Assembly: GCF_024807945.1 (NCBI RefSeq)
Contig: NZ_JANUFD010000004.1
Coordinates: 248,001 to 312,000 of the forward strand
Length of the DNA stretch: 64,000 nucleotides
DNA from: Pseudomonas sp. JUb42
Lineage (GTDB): Bacteria > Pseudomonadota > Gammaproteobacteria > Pseudomonadales > Pseudomonadaceae
Direction: 5' to 3'
Shown here: positions 15,514 to 24,117 of the stretch, piece after piece
Layout: every line of letters starts with the position of its first letter
How positions within the stretch are numbered: position 1 is the stretch's first letter
Notes under the pieces: generated by a model
The model's input: only the letters and a program-made list of their open reading frames with translations
The model's database searches: none
What the model was told of the DNA's origin: nothing
Made by a program: the position numbers and the translations under genes

Positions 15514-16946
15514 TACGCAGTGCACGCCTGACAGCTCTCGGTTTCAGCATGCTGCTGGCGGGCTGCCAGATGGTCGGCCCGGATTACCACCTGCCCAAGG
15601 ACGCCGCCGTCAATCGCCCGGATTTGCAGGGCGAACTGGCTGGCACCTCGGTCAATGTCGTCTCTGCGCCGGTTCCCCAGGACTGGTGGCGCCTGTATCA
15701 GGACCCGCGCCTCGACGCTCTGGTACAGCAGGCACTGGCCTCCAATACCGACCTGCGCGTCGCCGCCGCCAACCTGCAGCGGGCCCGCTATCAGAATGCC
15801 GAGGCCGAGGCCGCCGGTGGCTGGAGCGGCAAGGCCAGCGCTGCGGCAGAACGCATTCAGGAGTCCGGGCAGGCCTTCCTGCTGACGGAGAAAGTCCCGG
15901 TGGCCAATATCGGCGACGTCGGCATCAGCACTTCGTACCAGTTCGATCTTTTCGGCACGCTGCAGCGCGGCATCGAGGCGAGCCAGGCCAATATCGATGC
16001 GAGCCAGGCCGCCGCCGACACAGCGCGGATCACCCTGGTTGCCGATGTGGTGCGGGCCTATACGCAGATCTGCGCGGCCAACGAAGAACATGAAATCGCC
16101 CTGCACTCGCTGGACCTGCAACAGCAGAGCGTGAACCTGACCCAGCGCCTGCGCGATGCCGGGCGCGGCGACGAGACCCAGGTCACCCGCTCCCAGACCC
16201 AATTCAAGTCCCTGCGCGCCGAACTGCCGCGCTACCAGGCCGCACGGCAGACCGGGCTGTATCGCCTGTCGATGCTGCTGGCCAAGCCCCTGGAGCAATT
16301 GCCCAAGGGCGTCGAAAGCTGCAACGAGCTGCCCCATATCGCCCAGGTCATGCCGGTGGGTGATGGCGCCTCGCTGCTGGCCCGCCGTCCGGATGTGCGC
16401 CAGGCCGAACGACGTCTGGCGATGTATACCGCTGGCATCGGCGTCGCTACCGGCGAGCTGTATCCGAGCGTCAGTATCGGCGCCACCGTGGCCACCGTGG
16501 GTATCCTCGATGATCTGGGCAAGCCTTCGACCAACCGCTGGGGCTTTGGCCCGCTGATCAGCTGGACGATCCCCAGCAATGGCTCCCGCGCACGGATTCA
16601 TGAAGCCGAAGCCTCGACCCAGGCCGCCCTGGCGCATTTCGACGGTGTGGTGCTCAACGCCATCCGTGAAACCCAGACCGGCCTTGCCGAATACACCGCC
16701 CTGCTGGAACGCCGCGACGCCCTGGCCGATGCCGAGACCTCCGCGCAACAGGCCGCCGACCAGACTCACCGTTTCTATCAGGCCGGTCGCGCTTCCTTCC
16801 TCGCCGACTTGCAGGCGACCCGTACCTACACCGATGTACGCGCCCAACTCGCCGCCGCCAATACTCAAGTGGCCATGGGGCAGATCAACCTGTTCCTCGC
16901 ATTGGGTGGGGGTTGGGAGGCAACGCCCGCCGCGCCGAAGAAATAG
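15510..16946 (+). CDS. Outer-membrane efflux lipoprotein, NodT/OprM family
   Basis: The 478-residue product has a lipoprotein signal with lipobox LLAGC (Cys19) followed by QMVGPDYHLP, the standard start of NodT-type channels. Two repeats of the outer-membrane efflux protein domain follow, with the conserved FGTLQRGIEAS and ARRPDVRQAERRL segments at matching places. It would form the outer-membrane exit duct for the AaeB-type pump encoded upstream. It is the last gene of the five-gene operon and is followed by a REP pair at 16971-17060. Confidence 0.93.
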   Translation: MIRSARLTALGFSMLLAGCQMVGPDYHLPKDAAVNRPDLQGELAGTSVNVVSAPVPQDWWRLYQDPRLDALVQQALASNTDLRVAAANLQRARYQNAEAEAAGGWSGKASAAAERIQESGQAFLLTEKVPVANIGDVGISTSYQFDLFGTLQRGIEASQANIDASQAAADTARITLVADVVRAYTQICAANEEHEIALHSLDLQQQSVNLTQRLRDAGRGDETQVTRSQTQFKSLRAELPRYQAARQTGLYRLSMLLAKPLEQLPKGVESCNELPHIAQVMPVGDGASLLARRPDVRQAERRLAMYTAGIGVATGELYPSVSIGATVATVGILDDLGKPSTNRWGFGPLISWTIPSNGSRARIHEAEASTQAALAHFDGVVLNAIRETQTGLAEYTALLERRDALADAETSAQQAADQTHRFYQAGRASFLADLQATRTYTDVRAQLAAANTQVAMGQINLFLALGGGWEATPAAPKK

Positions 16947-16970
16947 CCTTGCCGCACGCAGCGAGGACTG

Positions 16971-17060
16971 GTGGGAGCGGATTTATCCGCGAAGACCATG
17001 GTGAGAACGATACAAATGTGTCGATACTACCGGCCTCTTCGCGAATAAATTCGCTCCTAC
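16971..17060. repeat. REP pair, GGGAGCGGATT-type core
   Basis: GTGGGAGCGGATTTATCCGC faces TTCGCGAATAAATTCGCTCC plus TAC. It marks the end of the efflux operon, 25 bases after the last stop codon. Confidence 0.85.
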
Positions 17061-17108
17061 CCTGTCCTATGGGTCTTCACACCTTTTTTATAAAGACGGA
17101 GCCCCCCC

Positions 17109-17930
17109 ATGCGCACTCTCGAACTGGCAGGCAAGAATGTACCGGTGATCGGCCAGGGCACCTGGCATATGGGTGAGAATCCGGCGCAAGGCTCGGCCGA
17201 GATTTCAGCGCTGTGCCAGGGCATCGAACTGGGCATGACGCTGATTGATACCGCCGAGATGTACGGCGAAGGCGGCGCCGAGGAAGTGGTCGGCAAGGCC
17301 ATTGCCGGGCAGCGCGACAAAGTCTTCGTGGTCAGCAAGGTCTACCCGCACAATGCCAGCCGCCAGGGCGTCGCAGATGCCTGCGAGCGCAGCCTGCGGC
17401 GCATGAAGACCGACTACATCGATCTCTATCTGCTGCACTGGCCCGGCCAGCATCCCCTGGAAGAGACCGTCGAAGCCTTCGAACGCCTGCGCGCCAGCGG
17501 CAAGATCGGCCGCTGGGGCGTGTCCAATTTCGACGTCGCCGATATGTTCGAACTGGGCGATCCGGCTTGTGCAACCAATCAGGTGTTGTACAACCCCGAA
17601 GCCCGAGGTATCGAGTTCGACCTGTTGCCGTGGATGCAGACTCAGCACATGCCGCTGATGGCCTACTGCCCGATCGGCCAGGCGGGCAATCTGCTGCATC
17701 ATCCCGAATTGCTCAAGGTCGCTGCCCGGCACAACGCCAGCGCCGCGCAGATCAGCCTCGCCTGGGTGCTGCGCAATCCAGGCGTCGTGGCGATTCCCAA
17801 AGCGGTGGATCCGCTGCATCTACGCCTCAATGCGGCAGCAGCCGATTTGCAACTGACGGACGAAGACCTGCGCGACCTCGATCGAGCCTGGCCAGCCCCC
17901 ATCCGCAAGCAGCGCCTGTCTATGGTCTGA
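17109..17930 (+). CDS. Aldo/keto reductase
   Basis: This 273-residue NADPH-dependent oxidoreductase has the aldo/keto-reductase catalytic tetrad visible as Asp47 (LIDTAEMYG), Tyr52, Lys77 (VVSKVYP) and His110 (YLLHWPG). The cofactor-side segments GRWGVSNFDVADM and the late VVAIPKAVDP are also in place. The length matches the YvgN/DkgA-like subgroup. It is a cytosolic enzyme reducing carbonyl compounds; the natural substrate is unknown. ATG 17109 has an adjacent purine-rich GACGGAGCCCCCCC leader. It stands alone between a REP pair and the transporter gene. Confidence 0.92.
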   Translation: MRTLELAGKNVPVIGQGTWHMGENPAQGSAEISALCQGIELGMTLIDTAEMYGEGGAEEVVGKAIAGQRDKVFVVSKVYPHNASRQGVADACERSLRRMKTDYIDLYLLHWPGQHPLEETVEAFERLRASGKIGRWGVSNFDVADMFELGDPACATNQVLYNPEARGIEFDLLPWMQTQHMPLMAYCPIGQAGNLLHHPELLKVAARHNASAAQISLAWVLRNPGVVAIPKAVDPLHLRLNAAAADLQLTDEDLRDLDRAWPAPIRKQRLSMV

Positions 17931-17964
17931 ACGCAGCAGCGATGCAGTAACAACAAGCAACAAA

Positions 17965-17982
17965 CTGACACAAAACTGAAAT
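17965..17982 (+). promoter_or_regulatory. Weak PHO-box-like direct repeat
   Basis: CTGACAC-AAAA-CTGAAAT has two 7-base units spaced 11 bases apart, like the PhoB consensus CTGTCAT-N4-CTGTCAT, each unit matching 5 of 7. It lies 70 bases upstream of the ZntB-like gene. The match is too weak to trust without comparison. Confidence 0.2.
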
Positions 17983-18052
17983 AACAGCTTGTCATGCTCC
18001 GGACACATTTCAGATTGCCAAGGATTGGCAGCCTCCCGTCCAGCGAGCAACC

Positions 18053-19069
18053 ATGAACCAAAGCATCGTCCAGAATCAAAAGGATTCCGATCTCTTCGGC
18101 CTGCTTTACGGTTTTCGCTTTCGCCCCGGCGAAAGCGGTCGGGAAATCGGCTCGGCGACCGCCCTGGGTTGCCTGCGCGAACCGGAAGATCCAGAGGAGT
18201 TCATCTGGCTGCACCTTAACCTGGCCCATGCCGGTTGCGAACGCTGGATGAAGGCCAATCTGGATCTGCCCGAAGAGTTCTTCGAAGCGCTGCACGAAGG
18301 CTCGCGCTCGACCCGCATCGAACACGTCGACTCAGCCCTGCTGGCAGTGGTCAACGACGTGGTCTTCGACTTCAACATGGTGTCCACCGATATTTCGACG
18401 CTGTGGGTCTGCACACTCGGCCATCTGCTGATCACTGCGCGCCTGCAACCCTTGCGCTCGGTGGACAAACTGCGCTCGTCGGTCAAGCGTGGTGAACAGT
18501 TCCGCTCGCCCCTGGAGCTGCTCGTACACCTGTTGCGCGATCAGGGCGAAGTACTGACCCAGTTCCTGCGCAAGACCAGCATCAGCGTGGACAAGATCGA
18601 AGACCAGTTGCTGTCCCAGCGCCTGAGTGCCAATCGCTCGGAACTGGGCGCCATGCGTCGGGTGCTGGTACGCCTGCAACGCCTGCTGGCCCTGGAGCCC
18701 GGCTCACTGATGCGTCTGCTGCACAAGCCGCCGGTGTGGCTGCTTGAGGAAGACGTGCAGGAATTGCGTCAGTCCACCGAGGAATCCTCTCTGGTGATCA
18801 ACGACCTTACGGCCCTGGGCGAACGGATCAAGCTGTTGCAGGAAGAAATCGCCGCCAACCTCAACGAGCAGAGCAGCCGCACCCTGTACACCCTGACCGT
18901 GGTCACGGTACTGGCCCTGCCGATCAATATCGTCGCCGGTTTCTTTGGCATGAACGTCGGCGGCGTACCACTGGCCACTGATCCGAACGGCTTCTGGGTG
19001 CTGGTGGCGGTGGTAGCCAGCTTCACCCTGATCACCGCGCGCTGGGCGTTTCGCAAGCGTTCGGATTGA
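18053..19069 (+). CDS. CorA/ZntB-family divalent cation transporter
   Basis: The 338-residue protein has a long cytoplasmic alpha/beta N-terminal domain, a helical stalk (about 170-280) and two C-terminal transmembrane helices. The family signature GMN is at 299-301 (FFGMNVGG), directly after the first helix (TLTVVTVLALPINIVAG). The second helix is FWVLVAVVASFTLITARWAF. The acidic-poor loop after GMN and the domain layout are closer to ZntB (zinc transport) than to CorA (magnesium), but the ion cannot be fixed by eye. It is a single gene, with a REP pair after it. Confidence 0.88.
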   Translation: MNQSIVQNQKDSDLFGLLYGFRFRPGESGREIGSATALGCLREPEDPEEFIWLHLNLAHAGCERWMKANLDLPEEFFEALHEGSRSTRIEHVDSALLAVVNDVVFDFNMVSTDISTLWVCTLGHLLITARLQPLRSVDKLRSSVKRGEQFRSPLELLVHLLRDQGEVLTQFLRKTSISVDKIEDQLLSQRLSANRSELGAMRRVLVRLQRLLALEPGSLMRLLHKPPVWLLEEDVQELRQSTEESSLVINDLTALGERIKLLQEEIAANLNEQSSRTLYTLTVVTVLALPINIVAGFFGMNVGGVPLATDPNGFWVLVAVVASFTLITARWAFRKRSD

Positions 19070-19080
19070 ATCGTGGTGTT

Positions 19081-19168
19081 GTTGGAGTGAGGCTTGCCCG
19101 CGAATGATTCGCTGCGATACATCTGATGGACCTGATTTGCCCATTTCGCGGGCAAGCCACGCTCCAAC
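19081..19168. repeat. REP pair, GAGGCTTGCCCGCGAA-type core
   Basis: GTTGGAGTGAGGCTTGCCCG faces TTCGCGGGCAAGCCACGCTC plus CAAC. It starts 11 bases after the ZntB-like gene. The same family is at 35738-35820 and 49626-49712. Confidence 0.85.
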
Positions 19169-19261
19169 GGAATCTTATTTCCGACTGAGGGTTGATCCAG
19201 GTCGCACATCTGTAACATTTTGAAATGATCATGCTCAATACCCTTACAAAACAGGATTTGC

Positions 19262-20881
19262 ATGATGGCGACCAACACAATGACGGCTGACGCGCTGGGA
19301 AAAAGCGCCGGGGCCAGTCACAAGTTCGGCGGCAAGCCGGGCGTCATGACCATGGTGATGTTCTTCGCCGTGCTCGCCCTGGGCCTGCTGTATACCGCTT
19401 TCAGTCTCAAGCAGGACATGGACGATCTGCACACGGTCGTCACCACCTGGACACCGTTCCTGCTGTTGGGCGTGGCGTTGCTGATCGCCCTGGGCTTCGA
19501 ATTCGTCAACGGCTTCCATGACACCGCCAACGCCGTCGCCACAGTGATCTACACCCACTCCCTGCCGCCCAGCTTCGCGGTGGCCTGGTCGGGTCTGTTC
19601 AACTTCCTCGGTGTGTTGTTTTCCAGCGGTGCGGTGGCCTTCGGCATCATCGCCCTGCTGCCGGTCGAGCTGATTCTGCAAGTCGGCTCTTCTGCCGGTT
19701 TCGCCATGATCTTCGCCCTGCTGATCGCCGCCATCCTCTGGAACCTCGGCACCTGGTGGCTGGGCCTGCCTGCCTCGTCTTCCCATACCCTGATCGGTTC
19801 GATTATCGGTGTCGGCGTCGCCAACGCCCTGATGCACGGTCGTGACGGCACCAGCGGCGTGGACTGGACCCAGGCCAGCAAGATCGGCTACTCGCTGCTG
19901 GTTTCGCCGCTGGTCGGTTTCGGTGCTGCCGCGTTGTTGCTGCTGGCCATGCGCCTGTTCATCAAGAACCGCGCCCTGTACAAGGCACCTGAAGGCGACG
20001 CACCGCCGCCATGGTGGATTCGCGGCCTGCTGATCCTGACCTGCACCGGCGTGTCCTTCGCCCACGGTTCCAACGATGGTCAGAAAGGCATGGGCCTGAT
20101 CATGCTGATTCTGGTCGGCACCCTGCCGATGGCTTACGCCCTGAACCGCACCATGCCCGCCGATGAGGCCCTGCGCTTCTCGGCCGTGGCCGAAGTGACC
20201 CAACAGGCACTGGTCAAGAGCGTGTCCCAGCCTGCTCCCGCCGATTCGCGCCAGGTGTTGTCGGCCTATCTGGTCAGCAAACAAGCCACTCCCGAGCTGA
20301 CGCCAGCACTGGCAGTGATGGTCGGCAAGATCGGTAACGACGTGAAAGGCTACGGTTCTCTCGACAAAGTACCGGCCGAAGCGGTTTCCAACGTACGTAA
20401 CGACATGTACCTGACGTCCGAAACCATCCGCCTGATGGACAAGAACAAGGCGGTCAGCTTCGACGCCGATACCCAGGGCAAGCTCAAGCTGTTCAAGGAC
20501 CAGATCGATAACGCCACGCGCTTTATCCCGCTGTGGGTCAAGATCGCGGTGGCCATCGCCCTGGGTCTGGGCACCATGGTCGGCTGGAAGCGCATCGTGG
20601 TGACCGTCGGCGAGAAGATCGGCAAGACCCATATGACCTACGCCCAGGGTGCCTCGGCGGAAGTGGTGGCGATGGTCACCATCGGCGCTGCGGACATGTA
20701 CGGCCTGCCGGTCTCCACCACCCATGTGCTGTCATCGGGTGTCGCCGGCTCCATGGTCGCCAACGGCTCCGGCCTGCAACTGCGGACCCTGCGCAATCTG
20801 GCGATGGCCTGGGTCCTGACCCTGCCAGCGGCGATCCTGCTGTCGGGTTCGTTGTACTGGGTGTTTACCAAGTTGTTCTAA
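19262..20881 (+). CDS. Low-affinity inorganic phosphate transporter, PiT family
   Basis: The 539-residue inner-membrane protein has about ten transmembrane helices and the two PiT signatures, GFEFVNGFHDTANAVATVI (about 78-96) and FAHGSNDGQKGMG (about 265-277). Members co-transport metal-phosphate complexes with protons. A long polar loop (about residues 295-415) between the halves is usual for the Pseudomonas/E. coli type. ATG 19262 follows AGGATTTGC at suitable distance; the ATG next to it (19265) is also possible. A strong intrinsic terminator follows 19 bases after the stop. Confidence 0.93.
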   Translation: MMATNTMTADALGKSAGASHKFGGKPGVMTMVMFFAVLALGLLYTAFSLKQDMDDLHTVVTTWTPFLLLGVALLIALGFEFVNGFHDTANAVATVIYTHSLPPSFAVAWSGLFNFLGVLFSSGAVAFGIIALLPVELILQVGSSAGFAMIFALLIAAILWNLGTWWLGLPASSSHTLIGSIIGVGVANALMHGRDGTSGVDWTQASKIGYSLLVSPLVGFGAAALLLLAMRLFIKNRALYKAPEGDAPPPWWIRGLLILTCTGVSFAHGSNDGQKGMGLIMLILVGTLPMAYALNRTMPADEALRFSAVAEVTQQALVKSVSQPAPADSRQVLSAYLVSKQATPELTPALAVMVGKIGNDVKGYGSLDKVPAEAVSNVRNDMYLTSETIRLMDKNKAVSFDADTQGKLKLFKDQIDNATRFIPLWVKIAVAIALGLGTMVGWKRIVVTVGEKIGKTHMTYAQGASAEVVAMVTIGAADMYGLPVSTTHVLSSGVAGSMVANGSGLQLRTLRNLAMAWVLTLPAAILLSGSLYWVFTKLF

Positions 20882-20900
20882 GAACTCTGCCAGCTAAACA

Positions 20901-20928
20901 AAAAGCCCACGCCAATGCGTGGGCTTTT
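20901..20928 (+). terminator. Intrinsic terminator of the phosphate transporter gene
   Basis: A perfect 12-bp stem AAAAGCCCACGC / GCGTGGGCTTTT with loop CAAT is followed by more T residues. The A and T flanks make it potentially bidirectional. Confidence 0.9.
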
Positions 20929-20962
20929 TGCTTTCTGAGAACCTTGGGCCTGCATAGGTCCC

Positions 20963-21052
20963 GTGGGACCGGCTTCAGCCGGGAAGGCGTGCTCATTGAT
21001 TAAAGAAATGTAGCGGCTGTACCGGCCCTTTCCCGGCTAAAGCCGGTCCCAC
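20963..21052. repeat. REP pair, GGACCGGCTTTAGCCGGGA-type core
   Basis: GTGGGACCGGCTTCAGCCGG faces CCCGGCTAAAGCCGGTCCCA plus C. It lies between the convergent phosphate transporter and EmrA-like genes. Relatives are at 24047-24098, 26778-26866 and 37743-37795. Confidence 0.85.
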
Positions 21053-21063
21053 AGAGCAAGAGG

Positions 21064-22230
21064 CTATTGATCCAATGGATTCTGCGGCACCTCGCCGCCA
21101 TCGGCACTGGTATCGATACTCACCACCACCGACATCCCCGGCCGCAGGCGGTCGGCCTGGGGCTGGTCGGCGTCGACGATGATGCGTACAGGGATGCGCT
21201 GGGCGATCTTGACGAAGTTGCCGGTGGCGTTGTCCGCCGGCAACAGGCTGAACTCGGAGCCGGCCGCCGGGGAAATGCGCTGCACACGACCGTGCATCTT
21301 CTGATGATTCAGCGCATCGACCGTGAAACTTACCGGCTGGCCGAGGCGCACGTTAGCCATCTGGGTTTCTTTCATGTTGGCAATCACCCACAGATACCTG
21401 GGCACCAGGGCCATGAGCTGCGCCCCGGAGTTGACGTAGGCCCCAAGGCGCACGCCGATCTGGCCGAGCTGGCCATCCCGGGGCGCGAGAATGCGCGTGT
21501 TGGTCAAATCGATGCGCGCCAGTTCGATGGCCGCCTCGGCATTGGCCACCGAGGCTTCCAGGGACCCACGGTTGACGATCACGGTCTGCAGGTCCTGGCG
21601 GGAGATTTCCAGGGTTGCCTTGGCCTCTGCCACAGCGGCAGTCGCCTGGGCATCGGCGGCACGGGCGACGTCCAGCTCGCTTTTCGACACCGAACCATCA
21701 GTAACCAGTGCCTGGCTGCGGCGCAGATCGGCGGCGGCCTTGCGGCTTTGCGCGATGCTGCTGTCCAGGGCCGCCTGGCGCTGGGCGATGGTCGCCTCGG
21801 CACTGCGGCGTTGCTGCAGGTTATTGGCCAGGGCGGCCTTTTGCACGCCCAGTTGGGCCAGGGACTGGTCCAGATGCTGGCGGTAGATGCGGTCATCCAG
21901 GCGCACCAGCAGGTCGCCGGTCTTGACGAACTGGAAGTCTTTGACCGGTACTTCATAGACATAGCCACTCAACTGCGGGCCGATGATGGTGGTCTGACCC
22001 CGGACCAGGGCGTTGTCCGTGGTTTCGATGGGGCTGCTGAACGGCGGCAACTGCCAGGCGTACAGCACAATCAGCACACCGGCCAGGGCGACGCTGGCGA
22101 AGATCATCGAGGAGATGACGCGGGTGCGCACTGACCGCGGCTCGCTGGTCGGCGCTGCCGTCACCGGCGGTGGCGGTACAGCGGGTGGCGGCGTGGGTAC
22201 AGGTGCTGCTGGCGGAGTCGTTTCAGTCAT
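21064..22230 (-). CDS. EmrA-like periplasmic adaptor of an MFS efflux pump
   Basis: The 388-residue protein starts with an unusual Pro/Ala-rich cytoplasmic tail of about 30 residues (PPAAPVPTPPPAVPPPPV) before a single membrane helix (ISSMIFASVALAGVLIVLYA). Lipoyl (TTDNALVRGQTTIIGPQLSG), coiled-coil (about 115-245) and barrel domains follow, as in EmrA/HlyD adaptors. The gene starts with ATGA overlapping the stop of the MFS gene, so the pair is translationally coupled. It would link the MFS pump to an outer-membrane channel encoded elsewhere. Substrates are unknown. Confidence 0.92.
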   Translation of the reverse strand: MTETTPPAAPVPTPPPAVPPPPVTAAPTSEPRSVRTRVISSMIFASVALAGVLIVLYAWQLPPFSSPIETTDNALVRGQTTIIGPQLSGYVYEVPVKDFQFVKTGDLLVRLDDRIYRQHLDQSLAQLGVQKAALANNLQQRRSAEATIAQRQAALDSSIAQSRKAAADLRRSQALVTDGSVSKSELDVARAADAQATAAVAEAKATLEISRQDLQTVIVNRGSLEASVANAEAAIELARIDLTNTRILAPRDGQLGQIGVRLGAYVNSGAQLMALVPRYLWVIANMKETQMANVRLGQPVSFTVDALNHQKMHGRVQRISPAAGSEFSLLPADNATGNFVKIAQRIPVRIIVDADQPQADRLRPGMSVVVSIDTSADGGEVPQNPLDQ

Positions 22231-23906
22231 GAAGAGTGGGCGCCGTCGGGTTGAACTGGGAGCGAACTTACCGGCACTGGTGGCGCCGGTTCTATGGGTT
22301 TTGTGCTCATTTTCAGCCAGAGCGCCCGTGCCGAGGTCCAGACCATGGTCAGCACGGCGATCAAGGCAATGAGCATGAACATATCGTTATAGGCCAGAAC
22401 GTTGGCTTCGCGAGTCGCCAGAGCCGCAAGACTGCGCATGCCCTGGCTGGTACGCAGGGCCGGGTCGGCGAAAAAGCTCGCGTAGGCGCCCCCGGCACTC
22501 TGCAAACGAGCCACCACCTGGGGGTCAAGCAAGGTCACATGCTCGACCAGCAGGCTGGAATGAAATTTTTCCCGCACCACCTGAAAGGTGCCGAACGCCG
22601 CCGAACCGATCAGCCCGCCGACGCTCTGGGTAATCCCGAACAGCACGGAAAAGCTGATCAGGTTGCGCGAGTTGCTGATCACCCCGCTGATCCCGAGAAC
22701 CATGGTCGGGCCAAGAAAGAAGGTGCCGCCAAAGGCCAGCAGGAACTGGCTGAAATACATGTTCGATTGCCGGGTCAGGCTGGTCGAGCCGCTGTCCATC
22801 CAGGAGCCTGTGGCGATCAGGGCCAGGCAGATGATCAGCGGCTTGAACAGGTGCTGGGGGTTGATCGTCAGGACGCTGGTGGCAAGCCCTGCGACACTGC
22901 CCAGCAGCATGACCAGATACAGGGTTCGCAATTGTTCGGCGCCCATGTTCAGTGTCTGCAAGAAACCGATGGCCCCGGTTGCCGGCTCCGACAGCACGAC
23001 CCGGAACAGCGTCACCCCCAGGGCCAGGCGCAGGATTCGTCCACTGCCCAGCCAGCGCGTGATCAATAGAGGCCGGGCGCGGTTATGTTCGATGGCCAGG
23101 CCGCTGATGATCAGGACAATGGCGCACACCGACGTGATGCCGATCCACGGCGCTTCCAGCCACCAGACAATACGCCCCAGGGACAGCACCGCACAGAGCG
23201 CAGCAAAACCGCCGGCCAACAGGCCGAAGGTGAGGAAATCAAGTTTCTCGAAGGCCTTGAAACGGTCGCCCGGCGGCAACTTGAGCAGCAGCACGCAACC
23301 CAGGGCCAGCAGCGCCATGCCCAGTTCGAACAGGTACAGACCGCGCCATTCGGCGATTTCCAGCAGGTCCTCGGAGAACAGCCGGGCCAGGGGAATCGCC
23401 AGTTGCGAGGTGCCCAAGCCCAACACCAACGCCTTGATTCGCCACTTTTGCGGAAAGGCCTGGATCATGTAATACAGCCCCAGAGAGCTGAGCGCTGCGC
23501 CAACCATGCCATGGGCGGCCCGCACGGCGACGGCCGAGGCGATGTCATTGACGAACAAATGGGCCAGGGTCACCAGGGCATAGAGCACCAGAAACACTTC
23601 GGTAAAGGCACGCAGGCCGAACTGCTGGCGAAATTTCACCAACAGCAGGTTCATCGATACGTTGGTCATGACATAGGCAGCGGGCAGCCAGGCGATTTCC
23701 GCCGACGTCACCCCCAGCGGCCCCTGCAGGTAGGGCAGGTTAGCCACAACCAGAGCATTGCCCAGGCCCCCAGTCAGGGCCACGATCACACCCACGACGG
23801 CAAAAGCCAGGCGCTTGGCCGTGGGGTGCAACGGCGTGGACGGCGAACCCGGCAAGGTCGGTCGCTCATGGGGTGCCCAATTGTGCGGGGCGTACTTGTC
23901 AGTCAT
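22227..23906 (-). CDS. MFS drug:H+ antiporter, DHA2/EmrB-like
   Basis: The 559-residue protein has about fourteen hydrophobic helices, the layout of the DHA2 group to which EmrB belongs. The first helix region (LAFAVVGVIVALTGGLGNAL) and the AWLPAAYVMTNVSMNLL motif of helix 2 are recognisable. It starts at ATG 23906, ends in a 4-base overlap with the adaptor gene, and is therefore the first gene of this pump pair, the reverse of the E. coli emrAB order. No regulator gene adjoins it; the upstream 211 bases hold a REP pair. Confidence 0.9.
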   Translation of the reverse strand: MTDKYAPHNWAPHERPTLPGSPSTPLHPTAKRLAFAVVGVIVALTGGLGNALVVANLPYLQGPLGVTSAEIAWLPAAYVMTNVSMNLLLVKFRQQFGLRAFTEVFLVLYALVTLAHLFVNDIASAVAVRAAHGMVGAALSSLGLYYMIQAFPQKWRIKALVLGLGTSQLAIPLARLFSEDLLEIAEWRGLYLFELGMALLALGCVLLLKLPPGDRFKAFEKLDFLTFGLLAGGFAALCAVLSLGRIVWWLEAPWIGITSVCAIVLIISGLAIEHNRARPLLITRWLGSGRILRLALGVTLFRVVLSEPATGAIGFLQTLNMGAEQLRTLYLVMLLGSVAGLATSVLTINPQHLFKPLIICLALIATGSWMDSGSTSLTRQSNMYFSQFLLAFGGTFFLGPTMVLGISGVISNSRNLISFSVLFGITQSVGGLIGSAAFGTFQVVREKFHSSLLVEHVTLLDPQVVARLQSAGGAYASFFADPALRTSQGMRSLAALATREANVLAYNDMFMLIALIAVLTMVWTSARALWLKMSTKPIEPAPPVPVSSLPVQPDGAHSS

Positions 23907-24046
23907 TGACCTGAGCCTGAAGGATGCGGTGCCGGGATATTCGTAGCAAATAGCATATAGCCATTTGAGACGACACGGACCGTTGGAGCGAGGCGTGATC
24001 AGATGGTTCGGTCAATGCAGGAGGCGCACGAAAATACAATTTTCTT

Positions 24047-24098
24047 GTAGGAACGGCTTTAGCCGCGAGAGCGCCCTCCCGGCAAAAGCCGGTCCTAC
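24047..24098. repeat. Short REP pair, GGCTTTAGCCG-type core
   Basis: GTAGGAACGGCTTTAGCCGC faces CCCGGCAAAAGCCGGTCCTA plus C with a very short spacer, so the pair can fold into one long imperfect hairpin. It lies between the starts/ends of the MFS and XdhC genes. Confidence 0.8.
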
Positions 24099-24117
24099 AG
24101 GGATATGGCGCAGGATT

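Noticed and set aside
15213..16868. 551-codon minus-strand open frame opposite the adaptor and NodT genes
   Set aside because: It spans two real genes in antisense and has low-complexity Gly/Gln/His-rich sequence without a domain.
21064..23906. Linking the EmrAB-like pump to the NodT channel encoded at 15510-16946 as one tripartite system
   Set aside because: They are in separate, oppositely oriented operons over 4 kb apart, and the NodT gene clearly belongs to the AaeB-type operon.
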